DNA of 24,747 nucleotides from Nanobdellota archaeon (lineage in GTDB: Archaea; Nanobdellota; Nanobdellia; Woesearchaeales; JAHJBD01): positions 1 to 24,747 of the forward strand of contig JAHJBD010000074.1 in assembly GCA_018813725.1 (NCBI GenBank), in the 5' to 3' direction. The position numbers and the translations under genes were made by a program. Positions 6,859 through 15,405 of the stretch are shown in pieces. The notes under the pieces were generated by a model. The model had not been told where the DNA came from, searched no databases, and saw only the letters and a program-made list of their open reading frames with translations. The first letter of the stretch is position 1, and each line of letters starts with the position of its first letter.

Positions 6859-8602
6859 GAAGATATTCACTAATTCAAGAGTGATAATATTGCTGATTTT
6901 CCTATTTTTGGCACTCATCGCGATAAGGCCAGACCCGTCAAATACCGGCGTTGCGATCAAGAGTGTCATAAAGAACAGCACTGCTTCGATTGCAGGATTA
7001 GAAAACCCACGTCAGAATGCTGCTCCAATGTCAAGAGAGGTTATCAAGACAGTCAATAATGTTCCTATATATAATATGGAAGATTATAACCAAGCGATGA
7101 CCAGGCTTCAGATAAATAGGTCAGTTATCATAACCACTGATATCGATACTTATAGATTAGTAACAAGAGAGATAATTGAGGTAACTGAGCTTAATGAAAC
7201 TGAGCTGAAGAATGTAACTGAAGAGATTGAAACTGAAAGTGTTGTTGAAGTTTATAATGAGACAACAGATCAGACTGTTAACAAAACAGTAATTGAAAGA
7301 GAGAATGTAACAAAAGAAGTAGAAGTCCCAAAACTTAACATAACACACACAGGTCTTGTTGAAGACATTGGAATCAGGGTTGGTGAAGCTCCTAAGAATA
7401 ATATCAAGAAAGGTCTTGATCTGCAAGGTGGAACTAGAGTACTCTTAAAGCCTGAAGAAGTGCTTTCTAAGAATGATATGGATACATTGATCGAGAACAT
7501 GAAAGAAAGGCTTAATGTATATGGCTTATCTGACCTAGTAATAAGAAGTGCTGAAGACCTTTCTGGAAACCAGTTTATCCTGGTTGAGATTGCCGGAGCT
7601 AATGAAGAAGAGGTTAAGGAGCTCCTTGCAAAGCAAGGAAAGTTCGAAGCAAAAATAGGCAATGAAACAGTATTTTCTGGCGGCAACAGGGATATTCCAT
7701 ATGTTTGCAGGTCTGCAGACTGTTCTGGCATTGACCCATCATATGGCTGCGGACAAGCTGGAGAGGGTTATATGTGCAGGTTCAGGTTCTCTATCACATT
7801 AGCACAATCTGCTGCTGATAGGCAAGCTGAGCTGACAAAAGATCTTGAAGTGATTACTGAGAACAAACAAGATTACCTAAGTGAGAAATTAATACTTTAT
7901 CTTGACGATAATAATGTTGACGAACTGAATATAGGTTCTGACCTAAAAGGAAGAGCTGTAACTGACATACAGATATCTGGTTCAGGAATTGGTGTAAGTG
8001 AGCAAGAAGCTGCAATTGATGCTTTAGCTAACATGAAAAAGCTTCAGACTGTACTAATAACAGGTTCACTGCCAGTCAAGATAGATATTGTAAAGACAGA
8101 CTTGATCTCACCTTCACTTGGAGAGACATTCACAAAGAATGCGCTTCTTATCGGACTTGCTTCAATATTAGTTGTTGTTCTTATCATCTATATCAGGTAC
8201 AGAAAGCTGCAGGTTGCGCTTCCGATGCTTGTAACAACATTATCTGAAGTTATCATCATATTAGGTGTAGCATCATTGATCGGATGGAACCTTGACCTTG
8301 CTGCAATCGCAGGCATCATTATCGCAGTAGGTACTGGCGTCGATCACCTAGTCGTGTTGACAGACGAGACTATCAAAGGCGAAAGTTCGATGGCATTCAA
8401 CTGGAAAGAAAGGATAAAACGTGCTTTCTTTATAATCATCGCTGCATATTTTACAACATTAGTAGCAATGCTTCCATTGATGAGAGCAGGCGCTGGACTG
8501 TTGAAAGGGTTTGCTATCACAACCATAATCGGAGTAAGCATAGGAGTCTTCATAACAAGGCCGGCTTATGCAGCTATAGTTGAGCAGCTTCTTAAGGAAT
8601 AA
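6845..8602 (+). CDS. secD: Protein translocation subunit SecD with PDZ-like insert
   Basis: This is the partner of SecF, 585 residues. The first membrane helix is at about 11-28. Residues 35-100 look like a PDZ domain: GVAIKSVIKNSTASIAGL, then EVIKTVNNVPI, matching the usual PDZ order of carboxylate-binding strand, AGL and hxxhNGxxh. A Glu/Thr-rich linker at 111-170 follows with six Asn-X-Ser/Thr sequons. The canonical SecD signature GLDLQGGTRVLL is at 190-201. The large outer domain includes a four-Cys segment (288, 293, 302, 311). The C-terminal five-helix RND-like core starts near 432 and contains GIIIAVGTGVDHLVVLTDE. The start at 6845 gives a normal first helix and a 14-nt overlap with secF. 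PDZ assignment is by motif only. Confidence 0.94.
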   Translation: MGRTKKIFTNSRVIILLIFLFLALIAIRPDPSNTGVAIKSVIKNSTASIAGLENPRQNAAPMSREVIKTVNNVPIYNMEDYNQAMTRLQINRSVIITTDIDTYRLVTREIIEVTELNETELKNVTEEIETESVVEVYNETTDQTVNKTVIERENVTKEVEVPKLNITHTGLVEDIGIRVGEAPKNNIKKGLDLQGGTRVLLKPEEVLSKNDMDTLIENMKERLNVYGLSDLVIRSAEDLSGNQFILVEIAGANEEEVKELLAKQGKFEAKIGNETVFSGGNRDIPYVCRSADCSGIDPSYGCGQAGEGYMCRFRFSITLAQSAADRQAELTKDLEVITENKQDYLSEKLILYLDDNNVDELNIGSDLKGRAVTDIQISGSGIGVSEQEAAIDALANMKKLQTVLITGSLPVKIDIVKTDLISPSLGETFTKNALLIGLASILVVVLIIYIRYRKLQVALPMLVTTLSEVIIILGVASLIGWNLDLAAIAGIIIAVGTGVDHLVVLTDETIKGESSMAFNWKERIKRAFFIIIAAYFTTLVAMLPLMRAGAGLLKGFAITTIIGVSIGVFITRPAYAAIVEQLLKE

Positions 8603-8603
8603 T

Positions 8604-8612
8604 CTTTTATAT
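8604..8612 (+). promoter_or_regulatory. TATA-like box of pyrH
   Basis: CTTTTATAT is centred about 29 bp before the ATG at 8637, directly after the secD stop. No SD is present, so pyrH is probably leaderless and separately transcribed. Confidence 0.55.
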
Positions 8613-8636
8613 TAGTTAGGGTTAATTATATTCACA

Positions 8637-9299
8637 ATGACGAAAATCATATCTCTAGGCGGTTCAATAATAGTACCTGATGCAATAGACACAGAATTCT
8701 TAAAGAGATTCAGAGATTTGATATTATCCCATGATGATAAGTTTGCAATATATTGCGGCGGCGGGTCAATAGCAAGAAAGTATCAGAAAGCGCTCGCAGA
8801 AGTTGTTGGTGAGGATAAGGATAAACTTGACTGGATGGGCATTAGCGCTACACACCTTAATGCTTTCTTAATAAGGTCGATATTCAAAGATGTAGCTGAG
8901 GATGAGATTATTAAAGATCCTACACTAAAGATCAAGTTTGACAAGAAAGTTTTGGTTGCTGGAGGATGGAAGCCTGGCTGGAGCACAGACTATGATTCTG
9001 TATTGCTAGCTAAGAACATTGGCGCTGACACTGTAATCAATTTGACTAATGTTGATCACATATATGATAAGGATCCAAGAAAATTCAAGGATGCTAAGGC
9101 AATAAAAGAATTAAGCTGGGATAATCTTCTCCTGTTGATTGGAGAGGACTGGAAGCCTGGCCTTAATGCGCCTTTTGATCCGATCGCTGCAAAGAAAGCA
9201 AGAGAATTGGGGATCAAGGCTTATGTTGTCGGAAAAGATATTGATAATCTTAAGAATGTCCTTTCAGGAAAAGAATTTGTGGGAACAAAGATCAGATAA
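8637..9299 (+). CDS. pyrH: Uridylate kinase (archaeal UMP kinase)
   Basis: The enzyme phosphorylates UMP to UDP with ATP, two steps before CTP synthase in the pyrimidine pathway. The 220-residue protein has the amino acid kinase fold. It shows the N-terminal SLGGSIIVP, the GGGSIARKYQ glycine loop near residues 41-50, the archaeal-type AGGWKPGWSTDYDSVLLA (about 108-125) and the nucleotide-binding NLTNVDHIYDKDPRKF (about 135-150). Length and motif set match archaeal UMP kinase rather than isopentenyl phosphate kinase or carbamate kinase. The last eight bases overlap the convergent gene downstream. Confidence 0.94.
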   Translation: MTKIISLGGSIIVPDAIDTEFLKRFRDLILSHDDKFAIYCGGGSIARKYQKALAEVVGEDKDKLDWMGISATHLNAFLIRSIFKDVAEDEIIKDPTLKIKFDKKVLVAGGWKPGWSTDYDSVLLAKNIGADTVINLTNVDHIYDKDPRKFKDAKAIKELSWDNLLLLIGEDWKPGLNAPFDPIAAKKARELGIKAYVVGKDIDNLKNVLSGKEFVGTKIR

Positions 9300-9816
9300 A
9301 GTTACTTATCTTATGCTTGACTTCTATGTAATAAAGCCATCCTAGCAGCAAGAGCGCATCCATTGATTCTGGCAGAGTATTTAGTCCAAACATATCTAAA
9401 AGATGTATCTTATATTGTATAAGAGAGAAAGGGAATAACCACATAATGCCATAATAATCTCCTCCGCCAAGGAAGTAATCGAGAAATATGTGGAACATAA
9501 TACCGAATGTTATCACAAACAGATACATAGACTGTTTATGCTTTTTTCTTTTCCACAATATTATTGCAGGGATAAAGAATATTAGCGCAAACAATGGCGT
9601 ATGGGTTATGCCGCCATGCTGAAACAGCCAATAAACCTGCCAGTTGAAAAGCTGGGCAACAATCCTAATAGGTATGTCAATATCTGATATCAAACCAGCT
9701 ATTCCAGCGATAAAGATAGTGTGCAAAGTGAAATATCTTTTGTGTCTTGTGACATGGTCTCTATATAATCCAACAAGAATTACTGTAAGCAAGACATGTG
9801 TGACTGCAAGTGGCAT
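9292..9816 (-). CDS. Membrane-bound metal-dependent hydrolase, YdjM/DUF457-like
   Basis: The 174-residue protein has about four hydrophobic helices. It carries the scattered His/Asp set of the YdjM (DUF457) family: His7, Asp45 and Asp47 in SDIDIP, His67 and His72 in HGGITHT, and His109 with Asp113 in FHIFLD. These are thought to form a metal site facing the membrane surface. The substrate is unknown; lipid phosphate or similar bonds are often suggested. The ATG abuts the stop of the phasin-like gene (TAAATG), so it is the third gene of the ubiB operon. Its end overlaps pyrH by eight bases, tail to tail. Confidence 0.85.
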   Translation of the reverse strand: MPLAVTHVLLTVILVGLYRDHVTRHKRYFTLHTIFIAGIAGLISDIDIPIRIVAQLFNWQVYWLFQHGGITHTPLFALIFFIPAIILWKRKKHKQSMYLFVITFGIMFHIFLDYFLGGGDYYGIMWLFPFSLIQYKIHLLDMFGLNTLPESMDALLLLGWLYYIEVKHKISNFI

Positions 9817-10107
9817 TTATCTTTTGGATTTCTTGGCTGGTTTCTTCTTAGCTGCTTTTTTTACTGTTTTTTTCTTTGCAGGCCCAGCATACCTCTTCAT
9901 CTCTGCCATGACAAACTTCTGTACACGTTTTCGCTCAGCGTCTGCATCTTTCAAGATCTTACCTACCAGTTCTTCGCCTTCTTTAGCATTAAGTTTTCCC
10001 TTTTTAGTCAGATCCTTTACAACTTCATTAACCTTCTTGCTTGTCAAGCTAGCTGCACCTAATCCAAGCAAAAAGCCTTTCCTCAACATATCCTTATATT
10101 CTTTCAT
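9817..10107 (-). CDS. Small phasin-like helical protein with Lys-rich tail
   Basis: The 96-residue protein opens with GFLLGLGAASLTSKKVNEVV, continues with VKDLTKKGKLNAKEGEELVGK (hyphen-free in the protein, residues 30-50) and a charged helix, and ends from about residue 76 in a histone H1-like run of KK, AK and PAKK repeats. This matches the short phasin-like family (PhaF/PhaI relatives) annotated as polyhydroxyalkanoate granule-associated. No PHA synthase is in the window, so a PHA role is not implied; the basic tail suggests binding to nucleic acid or an acidic surface. A clear SD (GAGGTG, minus strand) lies 6 nt before the start, and the ATG overlaps the ubiB stop by one base (TAATG), showing coupling. 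Confidence 0.8.
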   Translation of the reverse strand: MKEYKDMLRKGFLLGLGAASLTSKKVNEVVKDLTKKGKLNAKEGEELVGKILKDADAERKRVQKFVMAEMKRYAGPAKKKTVKKAAKKKPAKKSKR

Positions 10108-11768
10108 TATTTCACCTCTCTTAGAATTGAAATTATAAGCAGAGCTCCGATGATACCGGCTCCTAGATATAACAATAAGGAAAGGATAGGCATACCCAAT
10201 AAGATTGGTGTGCCACTATTTATGACCAAAGCACCTGAGATGATCAAGGCGGCGATTATCATACCATAACTCATCCTATTGCTTGAGCGGTCAATCTCTT
10301 TGGAAAGTTTCTTAACGTCTTTATCCTCGATATCTACCTTGACCTTTCCTTCCTGGACTGTCCTTAACGCTCGGTTTATCTCTTCTGGAACCTTAGCTAC
10401 TGAATCAGTAAACCTTTTGATCTCCCTTAGTGTTTTGTCTACCATGATACCACTCACACCCTTCTCGCTTATTAATTTTTCGATAAATGGCTTTGCACTG
10501 TCTATCAGCCTGAATTTAGGATCATACCTGAGACCAATGCCTTCTAATGTGACCAAGGTCTTGCCAAACAATGCAAAATCAGTAGGGATCTTTATCTTAT
10601 GCCTTAATGCGATGTCCAGCGCTTGTTCCATGACCTTGCTTAACCTGATCTCGCTCAGATCTGCGTTACGCATCGGCTCAATGACCTCCTTAAGCTCTTG
10701 TTTCAATTCTGGCAGGTTTGAAGGCCTCTTTGTTCTTGACATCCTTAGCAATGTCTTTGTAACCGACTCATAGTCGCTATCAATCACTCCAAAGAGCAGT
10801 TCTTGGGCAGATTTTTTCATGTTTACATTAAACTTGCCAACAATCCCAAAATCTATGAGAGCTATCGAACCATCTTTAAGCACGATTATGTTGCCAGGAT
10901 GAGGGTCGCCATGGAATATACCATAATCAAATACCTGGGTCAAGAATGCGTCAAATCCGATATCGAGAGCCTTTTGGATGTTTATCCTTGTCTTTTTTAG
11001 CTCCCTAACATCGTGAAGGCTTATCCCATCTATGTATTCCATGGTCAGTATTTTTTTGCATGAATAAGTTAAGTAAATATTCGGGATCTTTACATTCTTA
11101 TTTGCCTTGAAATTTTTCTTGAATATCTTTGCGTTTGATGCCTCAAACCTAAAATCAAGCTCTTTCTGTGTCCATGCTGAGAATTCTTTGACAATCGCTA
11201 TCGGACGATAGATGCGAAGATTTTGGAAATGCTTTTCAAGCTCCCTTGCTATGAAAAACAAGAGTTCAATATCCTGTTTCATCACCCTATCGATATTTGG
11301 CCGTTGGACTTTGACAGCGACAATCTCGCCATTATGCAGTTTTGCCTTGTGCACCTGTGCGACTGATGCAGAAGCGATAGGATTCCTATCAAAACTGGCG
11401 AAAAGCTTTTCGATTGGCTTGCCTAGCTCTTCTTCAATAACCTGCCTTATATCTTGGTAAGGGACCGCAGGGACATGGTCCTGAAGCTTGCTTAATTCAG
11501 TCACATAACTTAATGGTATCAGGTCTGGCCTGACGCTTAGAAGCTGTCCTAATTTAATAAAGGTCGGACCAAGCTTTTCCAGGGTGAGCCTAAGTCTAAC
11601 TTCATCAGAAATGTGCTTTTTCAGTTTAACCTTACAGAATAATCTTTTATTAAAAGGCATAAGCTTTGATAATTTTATCTTGTTAAGGATAAACCCAAAA
11701 CCCTGCTCAAATAGGATAAGATTAATCTGATGAAGCCTAACTAAATTCTTTACATCACCTCTTTTCAT
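10107..11768 (-). CDS. UbiB/ABC1-type atypical protein kinase
   Basis: ABC1/UbiB proteins (AarF, Coq8 relatives) are atypical kinase or ATPase enzymes tied to isoprenoid lipid and quinone metabolism. Counting from the ATG at 11768, this 553-residue protein has the family signature KLGPTFIKLGQLLSVRPDLIP (about residues 65-85, read in two parts), the Ala-rich loop ASASVAQVH in place of a normal P-loop, the VAVKVQRP lysine, the hinge MEYIDG, the catalytic FHGDPHPGN and the metal-binding IDFG. Two membrane helices close the protein. The start is set by a TATA box 26 bp upstream; the ORF is open for 28 more codons but those overlap the promoter. It heads an operon with the phasin-like and YdjM-like genes. 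The substrate cannot be told from sequence. Confidence 0.93.
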   Translation of the reverse strand: MKRGDVKNLVRLHQINLILFEQGFGFILNKIKLSKLMPFNKRLFCKVKLKKHISDEVRLRLTLEKLGPTFIKLGQLLSVRPDLIPLSYVTELSKLQDHVPAVPYQDIRQVIEEELGKPIEKLFASFDRNPIASASVAQVHKAKLHNGEIVAVKVQRPNIDRVMKQDIELLFFIARELEKHFQNLRIYRPIAIVKEFSAWTQKELDFRFEASNAKIFKKNFKANKNVKIPNIYLTYSCKKILTMEYIDGISLHDVRELKKTRINIQKALDIGFDAFLTQVFDYGIFHGDPHPGNIIVLKDGSIALIDFGIVGKFNVNMKKSAQELLFGVIDSDYESVTKTLLRMSRTKRPSNLPELKQELKEVIEPMRNADLSEIRLSKVMEQALDIALRHKIKIPTDFALFGKTLVTLEGIGLRYDPKFRLIDSAKPFIEKLISEKGVSGIMVDKTLREIKRFTDSVAKVPEEINRALRTVQEGKVKVDIEDKDVKKLSKEIDRSSNRMSYGMIIAALIISGALVINSGTPILLGMPILSLLLYLGAGIIGALLIISILREVK

Positions 11769-11789
11769 AACAGTACTTATAATTAGGTA

Positions 11790-11799
11790 ATATAAATAG
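11790..11799 (-). promoter_or_regulatory. TATA box of the ubiB operon
   Basis: On the minus strand CTATTTATAT is centred about 26 bp before the ATG at 11768, with no SD between. It lies in the 128-bp divergent region shared with nifJ. Confidence 0.6.
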
Positions 11800-11826
11800 G
11801 TTTTTATCTTCTGGCATTTAGAAAAA

Positions 11827-11835
11827 CTTATAAAA
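11827..11835 (+). promoter_or_regulatory. TATA box of nifJ
   Basis: CTTATAAAA predicts a transcript start near 11857 and a leader of about 40 nt that ends in a strong SD (AAAGGGGGA, 11884-11891) before the ATG at 11897. The two divergent TATA boxes are only about 37 bp apart, so a factor bound between them could affect both units. Confidence 0.55.
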
Positions 11836-11896
11836 CCATCAAAAACCAACATATTGAGTATAGTAATAGTAAATAACAGTATAAAGGGGGATCTTA

Positions 11897-14800
11897 ATGG
11901 AAAAAAAATTCGTGACTATAGATGGAAATACTGCTGCAACTCATGTAGCTTATGCTTTTAGTGAGGTGGCTGCAATCTATCCTATTACACCTTCTTCACC
12001 AATGGGGGAACTTGCTGATGAATGGTCTGCCAAAGGGATGAAAAATCTTTTTGGAGAGACGCTTGATGTTATAGAGATGCAGTCTGAAGGAGGGGCCTCT
12101 GGAGCAGTACACGGAGCATTAACCGCAGGCGCTCTTACAACAACTTTTACAGCATCACAAGGACTTATGCTTATGCTGCCTAATATGTTCAAGATTGCTG
12201 GAGAGATGCTGCCTACTGTATTTCATGTGTCTGCTAGAAGCCTTGCATGCCAATCATTATCGATATTTGGAGACCATTCTGATGTCATGGCAGTAAGAGG
12301 TACAGGATTTGCTATGATTGCAGCAGGATCTGTCCAAGAGGTACAAGACCTAGCCATAGTATCTCATCTTGCAACACTTGAATCAAAGATTCCTTTCCTG
12401 AACTTTTTTGATGGTTTTAGGACATCACATGAAGTGCAAAAGGTTGAGATTACAGATTATGAAGTTATGAAAAGCATACTTGATATGAAGTATGTTGAAG
12501 AGTTCAGAGCAAGAGCACTGAACCCAGAACATCCTGTTGCAAAAGTTGGTGCGCAGAACCCTGATGTGTATTTCCAAGGCAGAGAGACTTCAAACAAGTT
12601 CTATGACGCTACACCTGAGATTGTCAAGAAATACATGAAGATTGTTGGAGATAAGATCGGAAGGCAGTATAAGCTATTTGACTACATAGGTGCAAAAGAT
12701 GCTGAAAGCATAGTCATATCCATGGGTTCTTCTACAGAAGTTATAGATGAGACAATCGAATACATGAACAAGAATGGTGCAAAAGTCGGCGCAATCAAGG
12801 TAAGACTGTATAGGCCTTTCTCAGTAAAAGACCTTGTCAGCTCAATACCAAAAACAGTAATGAAGATTGCCGTACTTGACAGGACTAAAGAACCAGGAGC
12901 AGTCGGAGAGCCATTGTATGAAGATGTTGTGACTGCATTAAAAGGTAAAGATGTTGAAATTATCGGCGGAAGGTATGGATTATCATCAAAAGAGTTCACA
13001 CCATCGATGGTCAAGGCAATATTTGATCACCTTGAGGCAGGGGGGGACCATGGATTCACTGTAGGAATAAATGATGACGTTACAAACCTCTCAATTGATG
13101 TGAAAGAAGAGATAATAACTGAGCCAGAAGGCACTATCAGGTGCAAGTTCTGGGGGCTGGGAAGCGACGGAACAGTTGGAGCTAACAAAAACTCAATCAA
13201 GATAATCGGGGACAATACTGATATGTATGCCCAAGGTTATTTTGAGTATGACTCTAAGAAATCAGGCGGAATTACTAGATCACACCTTAGGTTTGGCAAG
13301 CACCCAATAAAATCACCATACCTACTGACACAATCAGATTTTGTTGCTTTGCATAACCCCGCATATATCGGAAGGTATGATATACTAGAAGGTATAACAA
13401 AAGGAGGAACTTTCCTATTGAATTCACAGTGGGCTCCTGAAGAGGTATTTGATAATCTCACTAAGGATATGCAAGAGACAATAATCAAGAAAAAGATCAA
13501 GGTCTATAACATAGATGCGCTAAAGATAGCAAAGGAAGTTGGGCTTGGCGGTAGGATAAATACTGTCATGCAGGCAGCATTCTTCAAGATTTCTGGAGTT
13601 TTACCAGAGGAAGAAGCTATTAAGCTGATCAAAAAAGCCATTGAAAAAGATTTTAAGAGAAAAGGTGAGCACATAGTCAAGATGAACTGGGAAGCAGTTG
13701 ACAAGGCAAGCGAAGGATTGGTAGAGATAAAGGTGCCAAGCAAGATAGCTAAGTCTGCAGAAGCTGTTAAACTTATCAAAGAAGATGCAGACCAGTTTGC
13801 ACAGGACATTATCAAACCTATCATGCACCTTAAAGGTGATGATATACCAGTATCAAAGATGCCCTATGATGGTGCTGTTCCGACAGGAACAACCAAGCTT
13901 GAGAAAAGGGGAGTTGCACCTGAAGTTCCAAGGTGGCTTTCTGAGAAATGCATACAGTGCGGACAGTGCGCTTTTGTCTGCCCGCACGCTGCAATAAGGA
14001 TCAAACAGATTGATCCAAAGGACATGAAAGATGCACCAAAAACATTCAAAACCTTAAAATCAATGACAAAGAATGACAAGGATCTTTTGTTCAAGGTGCA
14101 GGTGTACCCTGAAGACTGTGTAGGTTGCGGCGTATGTGTTGAGGTATGCCCTACAAAAGAGAAATCCCTACAGATGAAGCCAATACAAGAAGAAAGGGAT
14201 GCTGGAGAGAATGATAATGAAAAGTTCTTTGATGCATTGCCAGATGTGACTGATGGTGCTGCTGCCAACACTATCAAAGGCAGCCAACTTATTACACCAT
14301 TGTTTGAGTTCAATGGAGCTTGCGGTGGCTGCGGTGAAACACCATATGTTAAACTTGTTACACAACTTTTTGGAGACAGGATGATAATCGCAAATGCAAC
14401 AGGGTGCTCATCGATATACGGAGGAACTTTCCCAACAATACCATATTGTAAGAACGAAAAAGGGCAAGGTCCTGCATGGGCAAACTCATTGTTTGAGGAC
14501 AATGCAGAATATGGGTATGGCATGAGGCTTGCTGTCAATTCAAACAGGAAGCAGCTTCTTAGCAACATAAGATTATTGGTCGAGAAGGAGATATCAGCTG
14601 GCCTTAGGGCTGCATTAAAGAAACAGATAGAGGTATGGGATAAGGTAGATAGTGAAGCCAAAGATAATGCACATAAGATCAAACAAATGCTATCAAAGGA
14701 AAAAGGTAATGACACTGTTATGAAAAAAGTGATTGAGCTCAAAGATTATCTTGTTGACAAAAGCGTATGGATCTTTGGAGGAGATGGATGGGCATATGAT

Positions 14801-15400
14801 ATCGGCTACGGCGGGCTTGATCATGTGCTTGCTTCAGGAAAGAACGTAAATGTTCTGGTTGTCGATACTGAAGTCTACTCTAACACTGGTGGGCAAGCAT
14901 CAAAATCAACACCATTTGGAGCAGTTGCAAAGTTTGCTGCATCAGGTAAAAAGTCTGGAAAGAAAAATCTTGGACTTATGATGATGACATATGGGAACAT
15001 CTATGTGGCATCGGTTGCTATGGGTTCAAACAAGATGCAGCTGTTGAAAGCAATGATCGAAGCTGAAAGTTATGATGGGCCATCGATTATCATCGCTTAT
15101 GCACCATGCATAGCGCATGGGATAGACATGGGCAAGTCACAGCTTGAGGAGAAGAAAGCTGTAGAAGCAGGCTATTGGCCATTATACAGGTTTGATCCAA
15201 GGCTTGCTGACCAGGGAAAGAATCCTTTCGTATGGGAAACGCCTGAGCCTAAAGGCAAATACCAAGACTTCCTTTTGGGAGAAACCAGATATAAGAGTCT
15301 TGCGTCGGCCCATCCTGACGAAGCAAAAAGACTATTTGAACTTGCTGAAAAAGATGCTAAAAGAAGGTTTGACTCGTTTAAAGAGTTAGCTGAGAGGTAA
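11897..15400 (+). CDS. nifJ: Pyruvate:ferredoxin (flavodoxin) oxidoreductase, single-chain
   Basis: The enzyme oxidises pyruvate to acetyl-CoA and CO2, reducing ferredoxin; it is oxygen-sensitive and central to anaerobic energy metabolism. At 1167 residues it is the homodimeric, all-domains-in-one form typical of bacteria. In order: the pyrimidine-binding domain with YPITPSSPMGE and EGGASGAVHGALTAGAL (about 30-80); the transketolase C-like domain; the gamma domain near 410-600; a ferredoxin domain with CIQCGQCAFVCP (about 684-695) and CVGCGVCVEVCP (about 741-752); and the TPP-binding domain with NGACGGCGET near 808, GGDGWAYDIGYGG and EVYSNTGGQ near 990. Cysteines for all three 4Fe-4S clusters are visible. 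Most archaea use a four-subunit enzyme, so transfer from bacteria is likely (inference). A ferritin-like gene follows after 5 nt. Confidence 0.97.
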   Translation: MEKKFVTIDGNTAATHVAYAFSEVAAIYPITPSSPMGELADEWSAKGMKNLFGETLDVIEMQSEGGASGAVHGALTAGALTTTFTASQGLMLMLPNMFKIAGEMLPTVFHVSARSLACQSLSIFGDHSDVMAVRGTGFAMIAAGSVQEVQDLAIVSHLATLESKIPFLNFFDGFRTSHEVQKVEITDYEVMKSILDMKYVEEFRARALNPEHPVAKVGAQNPDVYFQGRETSNKFYDATPEIVKKYMKIVGDKIGRQYKLFDYIGAKDAESIVISMGSSTEVIDETIEYMNKNGAKVGAIKVRLYRPFSVKDLVSSIPKTVMKIAVLDRTKEPGAVGEPLYEDVVTALKGKDVEIIGGRYGLSSKEFTPSMVKAIFDHLEAGGDHGFTVGINDDVTNLSIDVKEEIITEPEGTIRCKFWGLGSDGTVGANKNSIKIIGDNTDMYAQGYFEYDSKKSGGITRSHLRFGKHPIKSPYLLTQSDFVALHNPAYIGRYDILEGITKGGTFLLNSQWAPEEVFDNLTKDMQETIIKKKIKVYNIDALKIAKEVGLGGRINTVMQAAFFKISGVLPEEEAIKLIKKAIEKDFKRKGEHIVKMNWEAVDKASEGLVEIKVPSKIAKSAEAVKLIKEDADQFAQDIIKPIMHLKGDDIPVSKMPYDGAVPTGTTKLEKRGVAPEVPRWLSEKCIQCGQCAFVCPHAAIRIKQIDPKDMKDAPKTFKTLKSMTKNDKDLLFKVQVYPEDCVGCGVCVEVCPTKEKSLQMKPIQEERDAGENDNEKFFDALPDVTDGAAANTIKGSQLITPLFEFNGACGGCGETPYVKLVTQLFGDRMIIANATGCSSIYGGTFPTIPYCKNEKGQGPAWANSLFEDNAEYGYGMRLAVNSNRKQLLSNIRLLVEKEISAGLRAALKKQIEVWDKVDSEAKDNAHKIKQMLSKEKGNDTVMKKVIELKDYLVDKSVWIFGGDGWAYDIGYGGLDHVLASGKNVNVLVVDTEVYSNTGGQASKSTPFGAVAKFAASGKKSGKKNLGLMMMTYGNIYVASVAMGSNKMQLLKAMIEAESYDGPSIIIAYAPCIAHGIDMGKSQLEEKKAVEAGYWPLYRFDPRLADQGKNPFVWETPEPKGKYQDFLLGETRYKSLASAHPDEAKRLFELAEKDAKRRFDSFKELAER

Positions 15401-15405
15401 ACAAG

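Noticed and set aside
9644..10138. A plus-strand ORF of 164 codons over the hydrolase and phasin-like genes
   Set aside because: It crosses two tightly packed minus-strand genes with recognisable families and SDs, so it is a shadow.
13864..14742. A minus-strand ORF of 292 codons inside nifJ
   Set aside because: It is opposite the ferredoxin and TPP domains of nifJ, is rich in Ser, Cys and Leu as expected for antisense of this composition, and has no promoter or SD of note.
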